64,000 nt of DNA from Auanema rhodensis (taxonomy: Eukaryota > Nematoda > Chromadorea > Rhabditida > Rhabditidae), in the NCBI GenBank assembly GCA_964057225.1, contig OZ059894.1:20180476-20244475 (forward strand), given 5' to 3'. The position numbers were made by a program, and so were the translations under genes. This document shows positions 1 through 9,803 of the stretch, one piece after another (the first letter of the stretch is position 1; each line of letters starts with the position of its first letter). Under the pieces are notes generated by a model. It was not told where the DNA came from. It worked only from the letters and a program-made list of their open reading frames with translations, and searched no databases.

Positions 1-105
1 AATAAATTAGCAAAAAGTAGATGTTTCTGGATTCCTTTTTTCAAGGCAAAGACGATGGACAATGTTATTCAACGAAAAAATTAATTCTTCAGGGTGAAAA
101 TCGAG

Positions 106-127
106 GATATAAGTGTGAACTTATATC
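106..127 (+). other. Perfect 9-bp inverted repeat with GTGA loop, present in nearly every monomer
   Basis: The arms GATATAAGT (106-114) and ACTTATATC (119-127) are exact reverse complements and enclose GTGA. As RNA from this strand the loop would be a GNRA tetraloop. On reading the array I noticed only six single-base changes in this segment (19040, 35522, 36577, 38692, 50971, 56584) among about 182 copies. It could be a protein-binding dyad or an RNA hairpin if the array is transcribed; the sequence alone does not decide. Confidence 0.8.
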
Positions 128-136
128 AGTTGATAT
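123..136 (+). other. Alternative 5-bp hairpin overlapping the p106-127 hairpin
   Basis: ATATC (123-127) and GATAT (132-136) pair around AGTT. The right arm is part of the GATATC palindrome at 132-137, which can also pair with the left arm of the preceding hairpin, since CGAG-GATAT at 102-110 matches ATATC-TCG with a one-base bulge. Three segments can therefore form mutually exclusive stems. The 5-bp stem is much weaker than the 9-bp one. Confidence 0.5.
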
Positions 137-140
137 CTCG

Positions 141-210
141 GTGCATTTTTAAGCTAGCGCAAATCTGATAACACAGATCGACGCAGCTTAAAAATCCGCA
201 TCGAATGCAC
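141..210 (+). other. Long imperfect inverted repeat (extended hairpin/cruciform) in each monomer
   Basis: The outer arms are atttttaagct (145-155) and agcttaaaaat (185-195), 11 bp and exact. Inside them GCG (157-159) faces CGC (182-184), and ATCTG (162-166) faces CAGAT (173-177) around the loop ATAACA. GTGC (141-144) and GCAC (207-210) could close the base across a bulge that itself contains the small hairpin GCAT-cga-ATGC (198-208). Common variants hit it: p150 C makes a C-A mismatch in the outer arm, p158 T weakens the GCG step, p172 A lies in the loop, p196 T lies just outside the arm, and p144 T or p210 G/T disturb the basal pairs. The frequent p150 C argues against strict constraint on the full stem. 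Confidence 0.7.
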
Positions 211-278
211 TATACTACATTGAGAAACGCTTAATACAAAAATTAGTTATGATCGTTTGAAAAATGATGCATTAGTGT

Positions 279-306
279 ATGTTGAGTTTCCATGTACACT
301 CAACAT
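279..306 (+). other. Perfect 9-bp inverted repeat with 10-nt loop in each monomer
   Basis: ATGTTGAGT (279-287) and ACTCAACAT (298-306) are exact reverse complements around a 10-base loop that contains CATG; TGTACA spans the loop and right arm at 293-298. p289 T/G variation lies in the loop. Changes within the arms are rare: p283 G in the monomers at 17518, 18922 and 21728, and C to T at about p299 in the monomers at 21026 and 23480. Monomers with the 3-bp loss at p275-278 gain one more pair, making a 10-bp stem. Confidence 0.75.
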
Positions 307-313
307 TGCTTCC

Positions 314-391
314 AAAAACATTTTGACAAAAATTTTTTCGAAAAATTTCAAAATAATTTAGCAAAAAGTAGATGTTTTTAGATTCCTTTTT
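314..391. other. Phased A/T tracts across the monomer junction (predicted curved DNA)
   Basis: A and T tracts recur about every 10-12 bp from the end of one monomer into the next. Their approximate centres are 316, 322, 333, 344, 354, 365, 377 and 389. A-tracts in helical phase are known to bend DNA and to favour nucleosome positioning in satellites. The curvature here is inferred from tract spacing only; 322 is out of step with 316, but the later tracts are evenly spaced. Confidence 0.45.
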
Positions 392-680
392 TCAAGGCAA
401 AGACGATGGACAATGTTATTCAACGATAAAATTAATTCTTCAGGGTGAAAATCGAGGATATAAGTGTGAACTTATATCAGTTGATATCTCGGTGCATTTT
501 TAAGCTAGCGCAAATCTGATAACACAGATCGACGCAGCTTAAAAATTCGCATCGAATGCACTATACTACATTGAGAAACGCTTAATACAAAAATTAGTTA
601 TGATCGTTTGAAAAATGATGCATTAGTGTATGTTGAGTTGCCATGTACACTCAACATTGCTTCCAAAAACATTTTGACAA

Positions 681-698
681 AAATTTTTCGAAAAATTT
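681..698. other. 18-bp perfect palindrome in monomers with a five-T run
   Basis: AAATTTTTCGAAAAATTT equals its own reverse complement. It occurs only where the p333-338 run has five Ts, for example at the ends of the monomers at 352, 1053, 2104, 3151, 5252, 5953, 6654, 7002, 9103, 9804, 10505, 13310 and 14011. The commoner six-T form has one unpaired T and the p340 A form loses the central CG. All five-T monomers I found lie in the first 14.4 kb. Confidence 0.75.
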
Positions 699-3600
699 CA
701 AAATAAATTAGCAAAAAGTAGATGTTTTTAGATTCCTTTTTTGAAGGCAAAGACGATGGACAATGTTATTCAACGAAAAAATTAATTCTTCAGGGTGAAA
801 ATCGAGGATATAAGTGTGAACTTATATCAGTTGATATCTCGGTGCATTTTTAAGCTAGCGCAAATCTGATAACACAGATCGACGCAGCTTAAAAATCCGC
901 ATCGAATGCAGTATACTACATTGAGAAACGCTTAATACAAAAATTAGTTATGATCGTTTGAAAAATGATGCATTAGTGTATGTTGAGTTTCCATGTACAC
1001 TCAACATTGCTTCCAAAAACATTTTGACAAAAATTTTTTCGAAAAATTTCAAAATAAATTAGCAAAAAGGATGTTTTTAGATTCCTTTTTTCAAGGCAAA
1101 GACGATGGACAATGTTATTCAACGAAAAAATTAATTCTTCAGGGTGAAAATCGAGGATATAAGTGTGAACTTATATCAGTTGATATCTCGGTGCATTTTT
1201 AAGCTAGCGCAAATCTGATAACACAGATCGACGCAGCTTAAAAATTCGCATCGAATGCACTATACTACATTGAGAAACGCTTAATACAAAAATTAGTTAT
1301 GATCGTTTGAAAAATGATGCATTAGTGTATGTTGAGTTGCCATGTACACTCAACATTGCTTCCAAAAACATTTTGACAAAAATTTTTCGAAAAATTTCAA
1401 AATAAATTAGCAAAAAGTAGATGTTTTTAGATTCCTTTTTTTCAAGGCAAAGACGATGGACAATGTTATTCAACGAAAAAATTAATTCTTCAGGGTGAAA
1501 ATCGAGGATATAAGTGTGAACTTATATCAGTTGATATCTCGGTGCATTTTTAAGCTAGCGCAAATCTGATAACACAGATCGACGCAGCTTAAAAATCCGC
1601 ATCGAATGCAGTATACTACATTGAGAAACGCTTAATACAAAAATTAGTTATGATCGTTTGAAAAATGATGCATTAGTGTATGTTGAGTTTCCATGTACAC
1701 TCAACATTGCTTCCAAAAACATTTTGACAAAATTTTTTTCGAAAAATTTCAAAATAATTTAGCAAAAAGTAGATGTTTTTAGATTCCTTTTTTCAAGGCA
1801 AAGACGATGGACAATGTTATTCAACGAAAAAATTAATTCTTCAGGGTGAAAATCGAGGATATAAGTGTGAACTTATATCAGTTGATATCTCGGTGCATTT
1901 TTAAGCTAGTGCAAATCTGATAACACAGATCGACGCAGCTTAAAAATCCGCATCGAATGCACTATACTACATTGAGAAACGCTCAATACAAAAATTAGTT
2001 ATGATCGTTTGAAAAATGATGCATTAGTGTATGTTGAGTTTCCATGTACACTCAACATTGCTTCCAAAAACATTTTGACAAAAATTTTTTCGAAAAATTT
2101 CAGAATAATTTAGCAAAAAGTAGATGTTTTTAGATTCCTTTTTTCAAGGCAAAGACGATGGACAATGTTATTCAACGAAAAAATTAATTCTTCAGGGTGA
2201 AAATCGAGGATATAAGTGTGAACTTATATCAGTTGATATCTCGGTGCATTTTTAAGCTAGCGCAAATCTGATAACACAGATCGACGCAGCTTAAAAATCC
2301 GCATCGAATGCACTTTACTACATTGAGAAACGCTTAATACAAAAATTAGTTATGATCGTTTGAAAAATGATGCATTAGTGTATGTTGAGTTTCCATGTAC
2401 ACTCAACATTGCTTCCAAAAACATTTTGACAAAAATTTTTCGAAAAATTTCAAAATAAATTAGCAAAAAGTAGATGTTTCTGGATTCCTTTTTTCAAGGC
2501 AAAGACGATGGACAATGTTATTCAACGAAAAAATTAATTCTTCAGGGTGAAAATCGAGGATATAAGTGTGAACTTATATCAGTTGATATCTCGGTGCATT
2601 TTTAAGCTAGCGCAAATCTGATAACACAGATCGACGCAGCTTAAAAATCCGCATCGAATGCACTATACTACATTGAAAAACGCTTAATACAAAAATTAGT
2701 TATGATCGTTTGAAAAATGATGCATTAAATGTTGAGTTTCCATGTACACTCAACATTGCTTCCAAAAACATTTTGACAAAAATTTTTTCGAAAAATTTCA
2801 AAATAAATTAGCAAAAAGGATGTTTTTAGATTCCTTTTTTCAAGGCAAAGACGATGGACAATGTTATTCAACGAAAAAATTAATTCTTCAGAGTGAAAAT
2901 CGAGGATATAAGTGTGAACTTATATCAGTTGATATCTCGGTGCATTTTTAAGCTAGCGCAAATCTGATAACACAGATCGACGCAGCTTAAAAATTCGCAT
3001 CGAATGCACTATACTACATTGAGAAACGCTTAATACAAAAATTAGTTATGATCGTTTGAAAAATGATGCATTAGTGTATGTTGAGTTTCCATGTACACTC
3101 AACATTGCTTCCAAAAACATTTTGACAAAAATTTTTTCGAAAAATTTCAGAATAATTTAGCAAAAAGTAGATGTTTTTAGATTTCTTTTTTCAAGGCAAA
3201 GACGATGGACAATGTTATTCAACGAAAAAATTAATTCTTCAGGGTGAAAATCGAGGATATAAGTGTGAACTTATATCAGTTGATATCTCGGTGCATTTTT
3301 AAGCTAGCGCAAATCTGATAACACAGATCGACGCAGCATAAAAATCCGCATCGAATGCACTATACTACATTGAGAAACGCTCAATACAAAAATTAGTTAT
3401 GATCGTTTGAAAAATGATGCATTAGTGTATGTTGAGTTTCCATGTACACTCAACATTGCTTCCAAAAACATTTTGACAAAAATTTTTCGAAAAATTTCAA
3501 AATAAATTAGCAAAAAGTAGATGTTTCTGGATTCCTTTTTTCAAGGCAAAGACGATGGACAATGTTATTCAACGAAAAAATTAATTCTTCAGGGTGAAAA

Positions 3601-5601
3601 TCGAGGATATAAGTGTGAACTTATATCAGTTGATATCTCGGTGCATTTTCAAGCTAGCGCAAATCTGATAACACAGATCGACGCAGCTTAAAAATCCGCA
3701 TCGAATGCACTATACTACATTGAGAAACGCTTAATACAAAAATTAGTTATGATCGTTTGAAAAATGATGCATTAGTGTATGTTGAGTTTCCATGTACACT
3801 CAACATTGCTTCCAAAAACATTTTGACAAAAATTTTTTCGAAAAATTTCGAAATAATTTAGCAAAAAGTAGATGTTTTTAGATTCCTTTTTTCAAGGCAA
3901 AGACGATGGACAATGTTATTCAACGATAAAATTAATTCTTCAGGGTGAAAATCGAGGATATAAGTGTGAACTTATATCAGTTGATATCTCGGTGCATTTT
4001 TAAGCTAGCGCAAATCTGATAACACAGATCGACGCAGCTTAAAAATCCGCATCGAATGCACTATACTACATTGAGAAACGCTCAATACAAAAATTAGTTA
4101 TGATCGTTTGAAAAATGATGCATTAGTGTATGTTGAGTTTCCATGTACACTCAACATTGCTTCCAAAAACATTTTGACAAAAATTTTTTTCAAAAAATTT
4201 CAAGATAAATTAGCAAAAAGTAGATGTTTTTAGATTCCTTTTTTCAAGGCAAAGACGATGGACAATGTTATTCAACAAAAAAATTAATTCTTCAGGGTGA
4301 AAATCGAGGATATAAGTGTGAACTTATATCAGTTGATATCTCGGTGCATTTTTAAGCTAGCGCAAATCTGATAACACAGATCGACGCAGCTTAAAAATCC
4401 GCATCGAATGCACTATACTACATTGAAAAACGCTTAATACAAAAATTAGTTATGATCGTTTGAAAAATGATGCATTAAATGTTGAGTTTCCATGTACACT
4501 CAACATTGCTTCCAAAAACATTTTGACAAAAATTTTTTCGAAAAATTTCAAAATAAATTAGCAAAAAGGATGTTTTTAGATTCCTTTTTTTAAGGCAAAG
4601 ACGATGGACAATGTTATTCAACGAAAAAATTAATTCTTCAGAGTGAAAATCGAGGATATAAGTGTGAACTTATATCAGTTGATATCTCGGTGCATTTTTA
4701 AGCTAGCGCAAATCTGATAACACAGATCGACGCAGCTTAAAAATTCGCATCGAATGCACTATACTACATTGAGAAACGCTTAATACAAAAATTAGTTATG
4801 ATCGTTTGAAAAATGATGCATTAGTGTATGTTGAGTTGCCATGTACACTCAACATTGCTTCCAAAAACATTTTGACAAAACTTTTTTCGAAAAATTTCAA
4901 AATAAATTAGCAAAAAGTAGATGTTTTTAGATTCCTTTTTTCAAGGCAAAGACGATGGACAATGTTATTCAACGAAAAAATTAATTCTTCAGGGTGAAAA
5001 TCGAGGATATAAGTGTGAACTTATATCAGTTGATATCTCGGTGCATTTTTAAGCTAGCGCAAATCTGATAACACAGATCGACGCAGCTTAAAAATCCGCA
5101 TCGAATGCAGTATACTACATTGAGAAACGCTTAATACAAAAATTAGTTATGATCGTTTGAAAAATGATGCATTAGTGTATGTTGAGTTTCCATGTACACT
5201 CAACATTGCTTCCAAAAACATTTTGACAAAAATTTTTTCGAAAAATTTCAAAATAATTTAGCAAAAAGTAGATGTTTTTAGATTCCTTTTTTCAAGGCAA
5301 AGACGATGGACAATGTTATTCAACGAAAAAATTAATTCTTCAGGGTGAAAATCGAGGATATAAGTGTGAACTTATATCAGTTGATATCTCGGTGCATTTT
5401 CAAGCTAGCGCAAATCTGATAACACAGATCGACGCAGCTTAAAAATCCGCATCGAATGCACTATACTACATTGAGAAACGCTTAATACAAAAATTAGTTA
5501 TGATCGTTTGAAAAATGATGCATTAGTGTATGTTGAGTTTCCATGTACACTCAACATTGCTTCCAAAAACATTTTGACAAAAATTTTTCGAAAAATTTCA
5601 A

Positions 5602-8600
5602 AATAAATTAGCAAAAAGTAGATGTTTCTGGATTCCTTTTTTCAAGGCAAAGACGATGGACAATGTTATTCAACGAAAAAATTAATTCTTCAGGGTGAAA
5701 ATCGAGGATATAAGTGTGAACTTATATCAGTTGATATCTCGGTGCATTTTTAAGCTAGCGCAAATCTGATAACACAGATCGACGCAGCTTAAAAATCCGC
5801 ATCGAATGCACTATACTACATTGAGAAACGCTTAATACAAAAATTAGTTATGATCGTTTGAAAAATGATGCATTAGTGTATGTTGAGTTTCCATGTACAC
5901 TCAACATTGCTTCCAAAAACATTTTGACAAAAATTTTTTCGAAAAATTTCAAAATAATTTAGCAAAAAGTAGATGTTTTTAGATTCCTTTTTTCAAGGCA
6001 AAGACGATGGACAATGTTATTCAACGATAAAATTAATTCTTCAGGGTGAAAATCGAGGATATAAGTGTGAACTTATATCAGTTGATATCTCGGTGCATTT
6101 TTAAGCTAGCGCAAATCTGATAACACAGATCGACGCAGCTTAAAAATTCGCATCGAATGCACTATACTACATTGAGAAACGCTTAATACAAAAATTAGTT
6201 ATGATCGTTTGAAAAATGATGCATTAGTGTATGTTGAGTTGCCATGTACACTCAACATTGCTTCCAAAAACATTTTGACAAAAATTTTTCGAAAAATTTC
6301 AAAATAAATTAGCAAAAAGTAGATGTTTTTAGATTCCTTTTTTGAAGGCAAAGACGATGGACAATGTTATTCAACGAAAAAATTAATTCTTCAGGGTGAA
6401 AATCGAGGATATAAGTGTGAACTTATATCAGTTGATATCTCGGTGCATTTTTAAGCTAGCGCAAATCTGATAACACAGATCGACGCAGCTTAAAAATCCG
6501 CATCGAATGCAGTATACTACATTGAGAAACGCTTAATACAAAAATTAGTTATGATCGTTTGAAAAATGATGCATTAGTGTATGTTGAGTTTCCATGTACA
6601 CTCAACATTGCTTCCAAAAACATTTTGACAAAAATTTTTTCGAAAAATTTCAAAATAAATTAGCAAAAAGGATGTTTTTAGATTCCTTTTTTCAAGGCAA
6701 AGACGATGGACAATGTTATTCAACGAAAAAATTAATTCTTCAGGGTGAAAATCGAGGATATAAGTGTGAACTTATATCAGTTGATATCTCGGTGCATTTT
6801 TAAGCTAGCGCAAATCTGATAACACAGATCGACGCAGCTTAAAAATTCGCATCGAATGCACTATACTACATTGAGAAACGCTTAATACAAAAATTAGTTA
6901 TGATCGTTTGAAAAATGATGCATTAGTGTATGTTGAGTTGCCATGTACACTCAACATTGCTTCCAAAAACATTTTGACAAAAATTTTTCGAAAAATTTCA
7001 AAATAAATTAGCAAAAAGTAGATGTTTTTAGATTCCTTTTTTCAAGGCAAAGACGATGGACAATGTTATTCAACGAAAAAATTAATTCTTCAGGGTGAAA
7101 ATCGAGGATATAAGTGTGAACTTATATCAGTTGATATCTCGGTGCATTTTTAAGCTAGCGCAAATCTGATAACACAGATCGACGCAGCTTAAAAATCCGC
7201 ATCGAATGCAGTATACTACATTGAGAAACGCTTAATACAAAAATTAGTTATGATCGTTTGAAAAATGATGCATTAGTGTATGTTGAGTTTCCATGTACAC
7301 TCAACATTGCTTCCAAAAACATTTTGACAAAAATTTTTCGAAAAATTTCAAAATAATTTAGCAAAAAGTAGATGTTTTTAGATTCTTTTTTTCAAGGCAA
7401 AGACGATGGACAATGTTATTCAACGAAAAAATTAATTCTTCAGGGTGAAAATCGAGGATATAAGTGTGAACTTATATCAGTTGATATCTCGGTGCATTTT
7501 CAAGCTAGCGCAAATCTGATAACACAGATCGACGCAGCTTAAAAATCCGCATCGAATGCACTATACTACATTGAGAAACGCTTAATACAAAAATTAGTTA
7601 TGATCGTTTGAAAAATGATGCATTAGTGTATGTTGAGTTTCCATGTACACTCAACATTGCTTCCAAAAACATTTTGACAAAAATTTTTTCGAAAAATTTC
7701 AAAATAATTTAGCAAAAAGTAGATGTTTTTAGATTCCTTTTTTCAAGGCAAAGACGATGGACAATGTTATTCAACGATAAAATTAATTCTTCAGGGTGAA
7801 AATCGAGGATATAAGTGTGAACTTATATCAGTTGATATCTCGGTGCATTTTTAAGCTAGCGCAAATCTGATAACACAGATCGACGCAGCTTAAAAATCCG
7901 CATCGAATGCACTATACTACATTGAGAAACGCTCAATACAAAAATTAGTTATGATCGTTTGAAAAATGATGCATTAGTGTATGTTGAGTTTCCATGTACA
8001 CTCAACATTGCTTCCAAAAACATTTTGACAAAAATTTTTTTCAAAAAATTTCAAGATAAATTAGCAAAAAGTAGATGTTTTTAGATTCCTTTTTTCAAGG
8101 CAAAGACGATGGACAATGTTATTCAACAAAAAAATTAATTCTTCAGGGTGAAAATCGAGGATATAAGTGTGAACTTATATCAGTTGATATCTCGGTGCAT
8201 TTTTAAGCTAGCGCAAATCTGATAACACAGATCGACGCAGCTTAAAAATCCGCATCGAATGCACTATACTACATTGAAAAACGCTTAATACAAAAATTAG
8301 TTATGATCGTTTGAAAAATGATGCATTAAATGTTGAGTTTCCATGTACACTCAACATTGCTTCCAAAAACATTTTGACAAAAATTTTTTCGAAAAATTTC
8401 AAAATAAATTAGCAAAAAGGATGTTTTTAGATTCCTTTTTTCAAGGCAAAGACGATGGACAATGTTATTCAACGAAAAAATTAATTCTTCAGAGTGAAAA
8501 TCGAGGATATAAGTGTGAACTTATATCAGTTGATATCTCGGTGCATTTTTAAGCTAGCGCAAATCTGATAACACAGATCGACGCAGCTTAAAAATTCGCA

Positions 8601-9452
8601 TCGAATGCACTATACTACATTGAGAAACGCTTAATACAAAAATTAGTTATGATCGTTTGAAAAATGATGCATTAGTGTATGTTGAGTTGCCATGTACACT
8701 CAACATTGCTTCCAAAAACATTTTGACAAAACTTTTTTCGAAAAATTTCAAAATAAATTAGCAAAAAGTAGATGTTTTTAGATTCCTTTTTTCAAGGCAA
8801 AGACGATGGACAATGTTATTCAACGAAAAAATTAATTCTTCAGGGTGAAAATCGAGGATATAAGTGTGAACTTATATCAGTTGATATCTCGGTGCATTTT
8901 TAAGCTAGCGCAAATCTGATAACACAGATCGACGCAGCTTAAAAATCCGCATCGAATGCAGTATACTACATTGAGAAACGCTTAATACAAAAATTAGTTA
9001 TGATCGTTTGAAAAATGATGCATTAGTGTATGTTGAGTTTCCATGTACACTCAACATTGCTTCCAAAAACATTTTGACAAAAATTTTTTCGAAAAATTTC
9101 AAAATAATTTAGCAAAAAGTAGATGTTTTTAGATTCCTTTTTTCAAGGCAAAGACGATGGACAATGTTATTCAACGAAAAAATTAATTCTTCAGGGTGAA
9201 AATCGAGGATATAAGTGTGAACTTATATCAGTTGATATCTCGGTGCATTTTCAAGCTAGCGCAAATCTGATAACACAGATCGACGCAGCTTAAAAATCCG
9301 CATCGAATGCACTATACTACATTGAGAAACGCTTAATACAAAAATTAGTTATGATCGTTTGAAAAATGATGCATTAGTGTATGTTGAGTTTCCATGTACA
9401 CTCAACATTGCTTCCAAAAACATTTTGACAAAAATTTTTCGAAAAATTTCAA
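5602..9452 (+). repeat. HOR family I, copy 2: 11 monomers, 3851 bp, lacking five monomers of copy 1
   Basis: Monomer starts are 5602, 5953, 6303, 6654, 7002, 7352, 7703, 8055, 8403, 8752, 9103. The first five match 1-1752 in order and the last five match 3852-5601. The intervening 1750 bp of copy 1 (five monomers) are absent. 7352-7702 is a junction monomer. Long stretches look identical to copy 1, so the two were homogenised recently or one derives from the other. The pair at 8055/8403 is the equivalent of 4204/4552. Confidence 0.8.
7352..7702 (+). repeat. Chimeric junction monomer between units equivalent to 1753 and 3501
   Basis: Its left end has p6 T, like the monomer at 1753. Its right part has p150 C, no p158 T, p232 T and a six-T run, like the monomer at 3501. 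A crossover inside one monomer, between about p6 and p150, would remove exactly five units, which is the difference between copies 1 and 2. It also carries a private C to T change at p35. An alternative donor for the right part is the unit at 5252, but that ends in five Ts. Confidence 0.6.
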
Positions 9453-9803
9453 AATAAATTAGCAAAAAGTAGATGTTTCTGGATTCCTTTTTTCAAGGCA
9501 AAGACGATGGACAATGTTATTCAACGAAAAAATTAATTCTTCAGGGTGAAAATCGAGGATATAAGTGTGAACTTATATCAGTTGATATCTCGGTGCATTT
9601 TTAAGCTAGCGCAAATCTGATAACACAGATCGACGCAGCTTAAAAATCCGCATCGAATGCACTATACTACATTGAGAAACGCTTAATACAAAAATTAGTT
9701 ATGATCGTTTGAAAAATGATGCATTAGTGTATGTTGAGTTTCCATGTACACTCAACATTGCTTCCAAAAACATTTTGACAAAAATTTTTTCGAAAAATTT
9801 CAA
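9453..9803 (+). repeat. Single p27 C/p29 G monomer heading the next HOR
   Basis: It matches the first monomer of copies 1 and 2 (1 and 5602) and is followed, as there, by a p196 T/p289 G unit. It therefore looks like the start of a third family I copy, although the two 10-monomer copies that follow repeat without it. Confidence 0.7.

Larger units (their letters stand above)
1..351 (+). repeat. Reference monomer used for p-numbering
   Basis: This 351-bp unit is taken as the coordinate frame. In order it holds: an A/T-tract-rich start (p1-50), a moderately variable stretch with gacgatgg (p51-58), a hairpin with a GTGA loop (p106-127), an EcoRV-type GATATC palindrome (p132-137), a long imperfect hairpin with a GCTAGC palindrome (p141-210), an A-rich conserved stretch (p233-273) with an ATGCAT palindrome (p267-272), a 9-bp stem hairpin (p279-306), and an A/T-tract end (p314-351). 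By count it has 112 G+C of 351. It differs from the commonest form by C at p27 and G at p29, a combination also seen in the monomers at 2454, 3501, 5602 and 9453. I see no convincing internal direct duplication of two half-units, although 351 bp is close to two nucleosome repeat lengths. Confidence 0.9.
1..5601 (+). repeat. HOR family I, copy 1: 16 monomers, 5601 bp
   Basis: Monomer starts are 1, 352, 702, 1053, 1401, 1753, 2104, 2454, 2802, 3151, 3501, 3852, 4204, 4552, 4901, 5252. Key marks: 1, 2454 and 3501 have p27 C/p29 G; 352 has p76 T, p196 T, p289 G; 702 has p42 G and p210 G; 1053, 2802 and 4552 have the p18-19 loss; 1753 has p158 T; 2454 and 4204 have the 3-bp p275-278 loss; 3852 ends in a seven-T run; 4204 has p74 A; 4901 has p210 G. 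The same order restarts at 5602, which defines the 5601-bp period. Within the copy, 2454-2801 and 4204-4551 are related units, each followed by a p18-19-deleted monomer with p93 A. Confidence 0.85.

Noticed and set aside
162-228. Hammerhead-type ribozyme core (CTGATAA followed by GAGAAAC), as found in some animal satellites
   Set aside because: The core needs CUGANGA; here the eighth core position is A, and no stem II plus GAAA with a cleavage triplet can be placed. On the minus strand CTGAAGA (from p86-92) fits the first motif, but no GAAA follows a usable stem.
141-273. tRNA-derived origin or Pol III A/B boxes
   Set aside because: No GGTTCGANTCC-like B box or A box is present, and the long hairpin does not form a cloverleaf.
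338-351. CENP-B box-like motif at TTCGAAAAATTTC
   Set aside because: Only TTCG and the central A match; the CGGG part of the box is missing, and many monomers have p340 A, which removes the CG.
1-351. Monomer as a dimer of two related half-units of about 175 bp
   Set aside because: Comparing the halves by eye shows only short A/T-rich matches; no shared order of motifs. An alignment of the two halves against shuffled controls would settle it.
993-1202. Six 69-codon open frames at 993-1202, 2742-2951, 6594-6803, 8343-8552, 10445-10654 and 13951-14160 as a repeated small gene
   Set aside because: They exist only where the p18-19 TA loss shifts the frame past the usual stop in tttTAG. They span a monomer junction, have no domain or signal peptide, and a seventh such monomer (4552) loses the frame by one C to T change at 4590. 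The spacing simply follows the HOR. A chance open frame in satellite DNA is the simplest reading.
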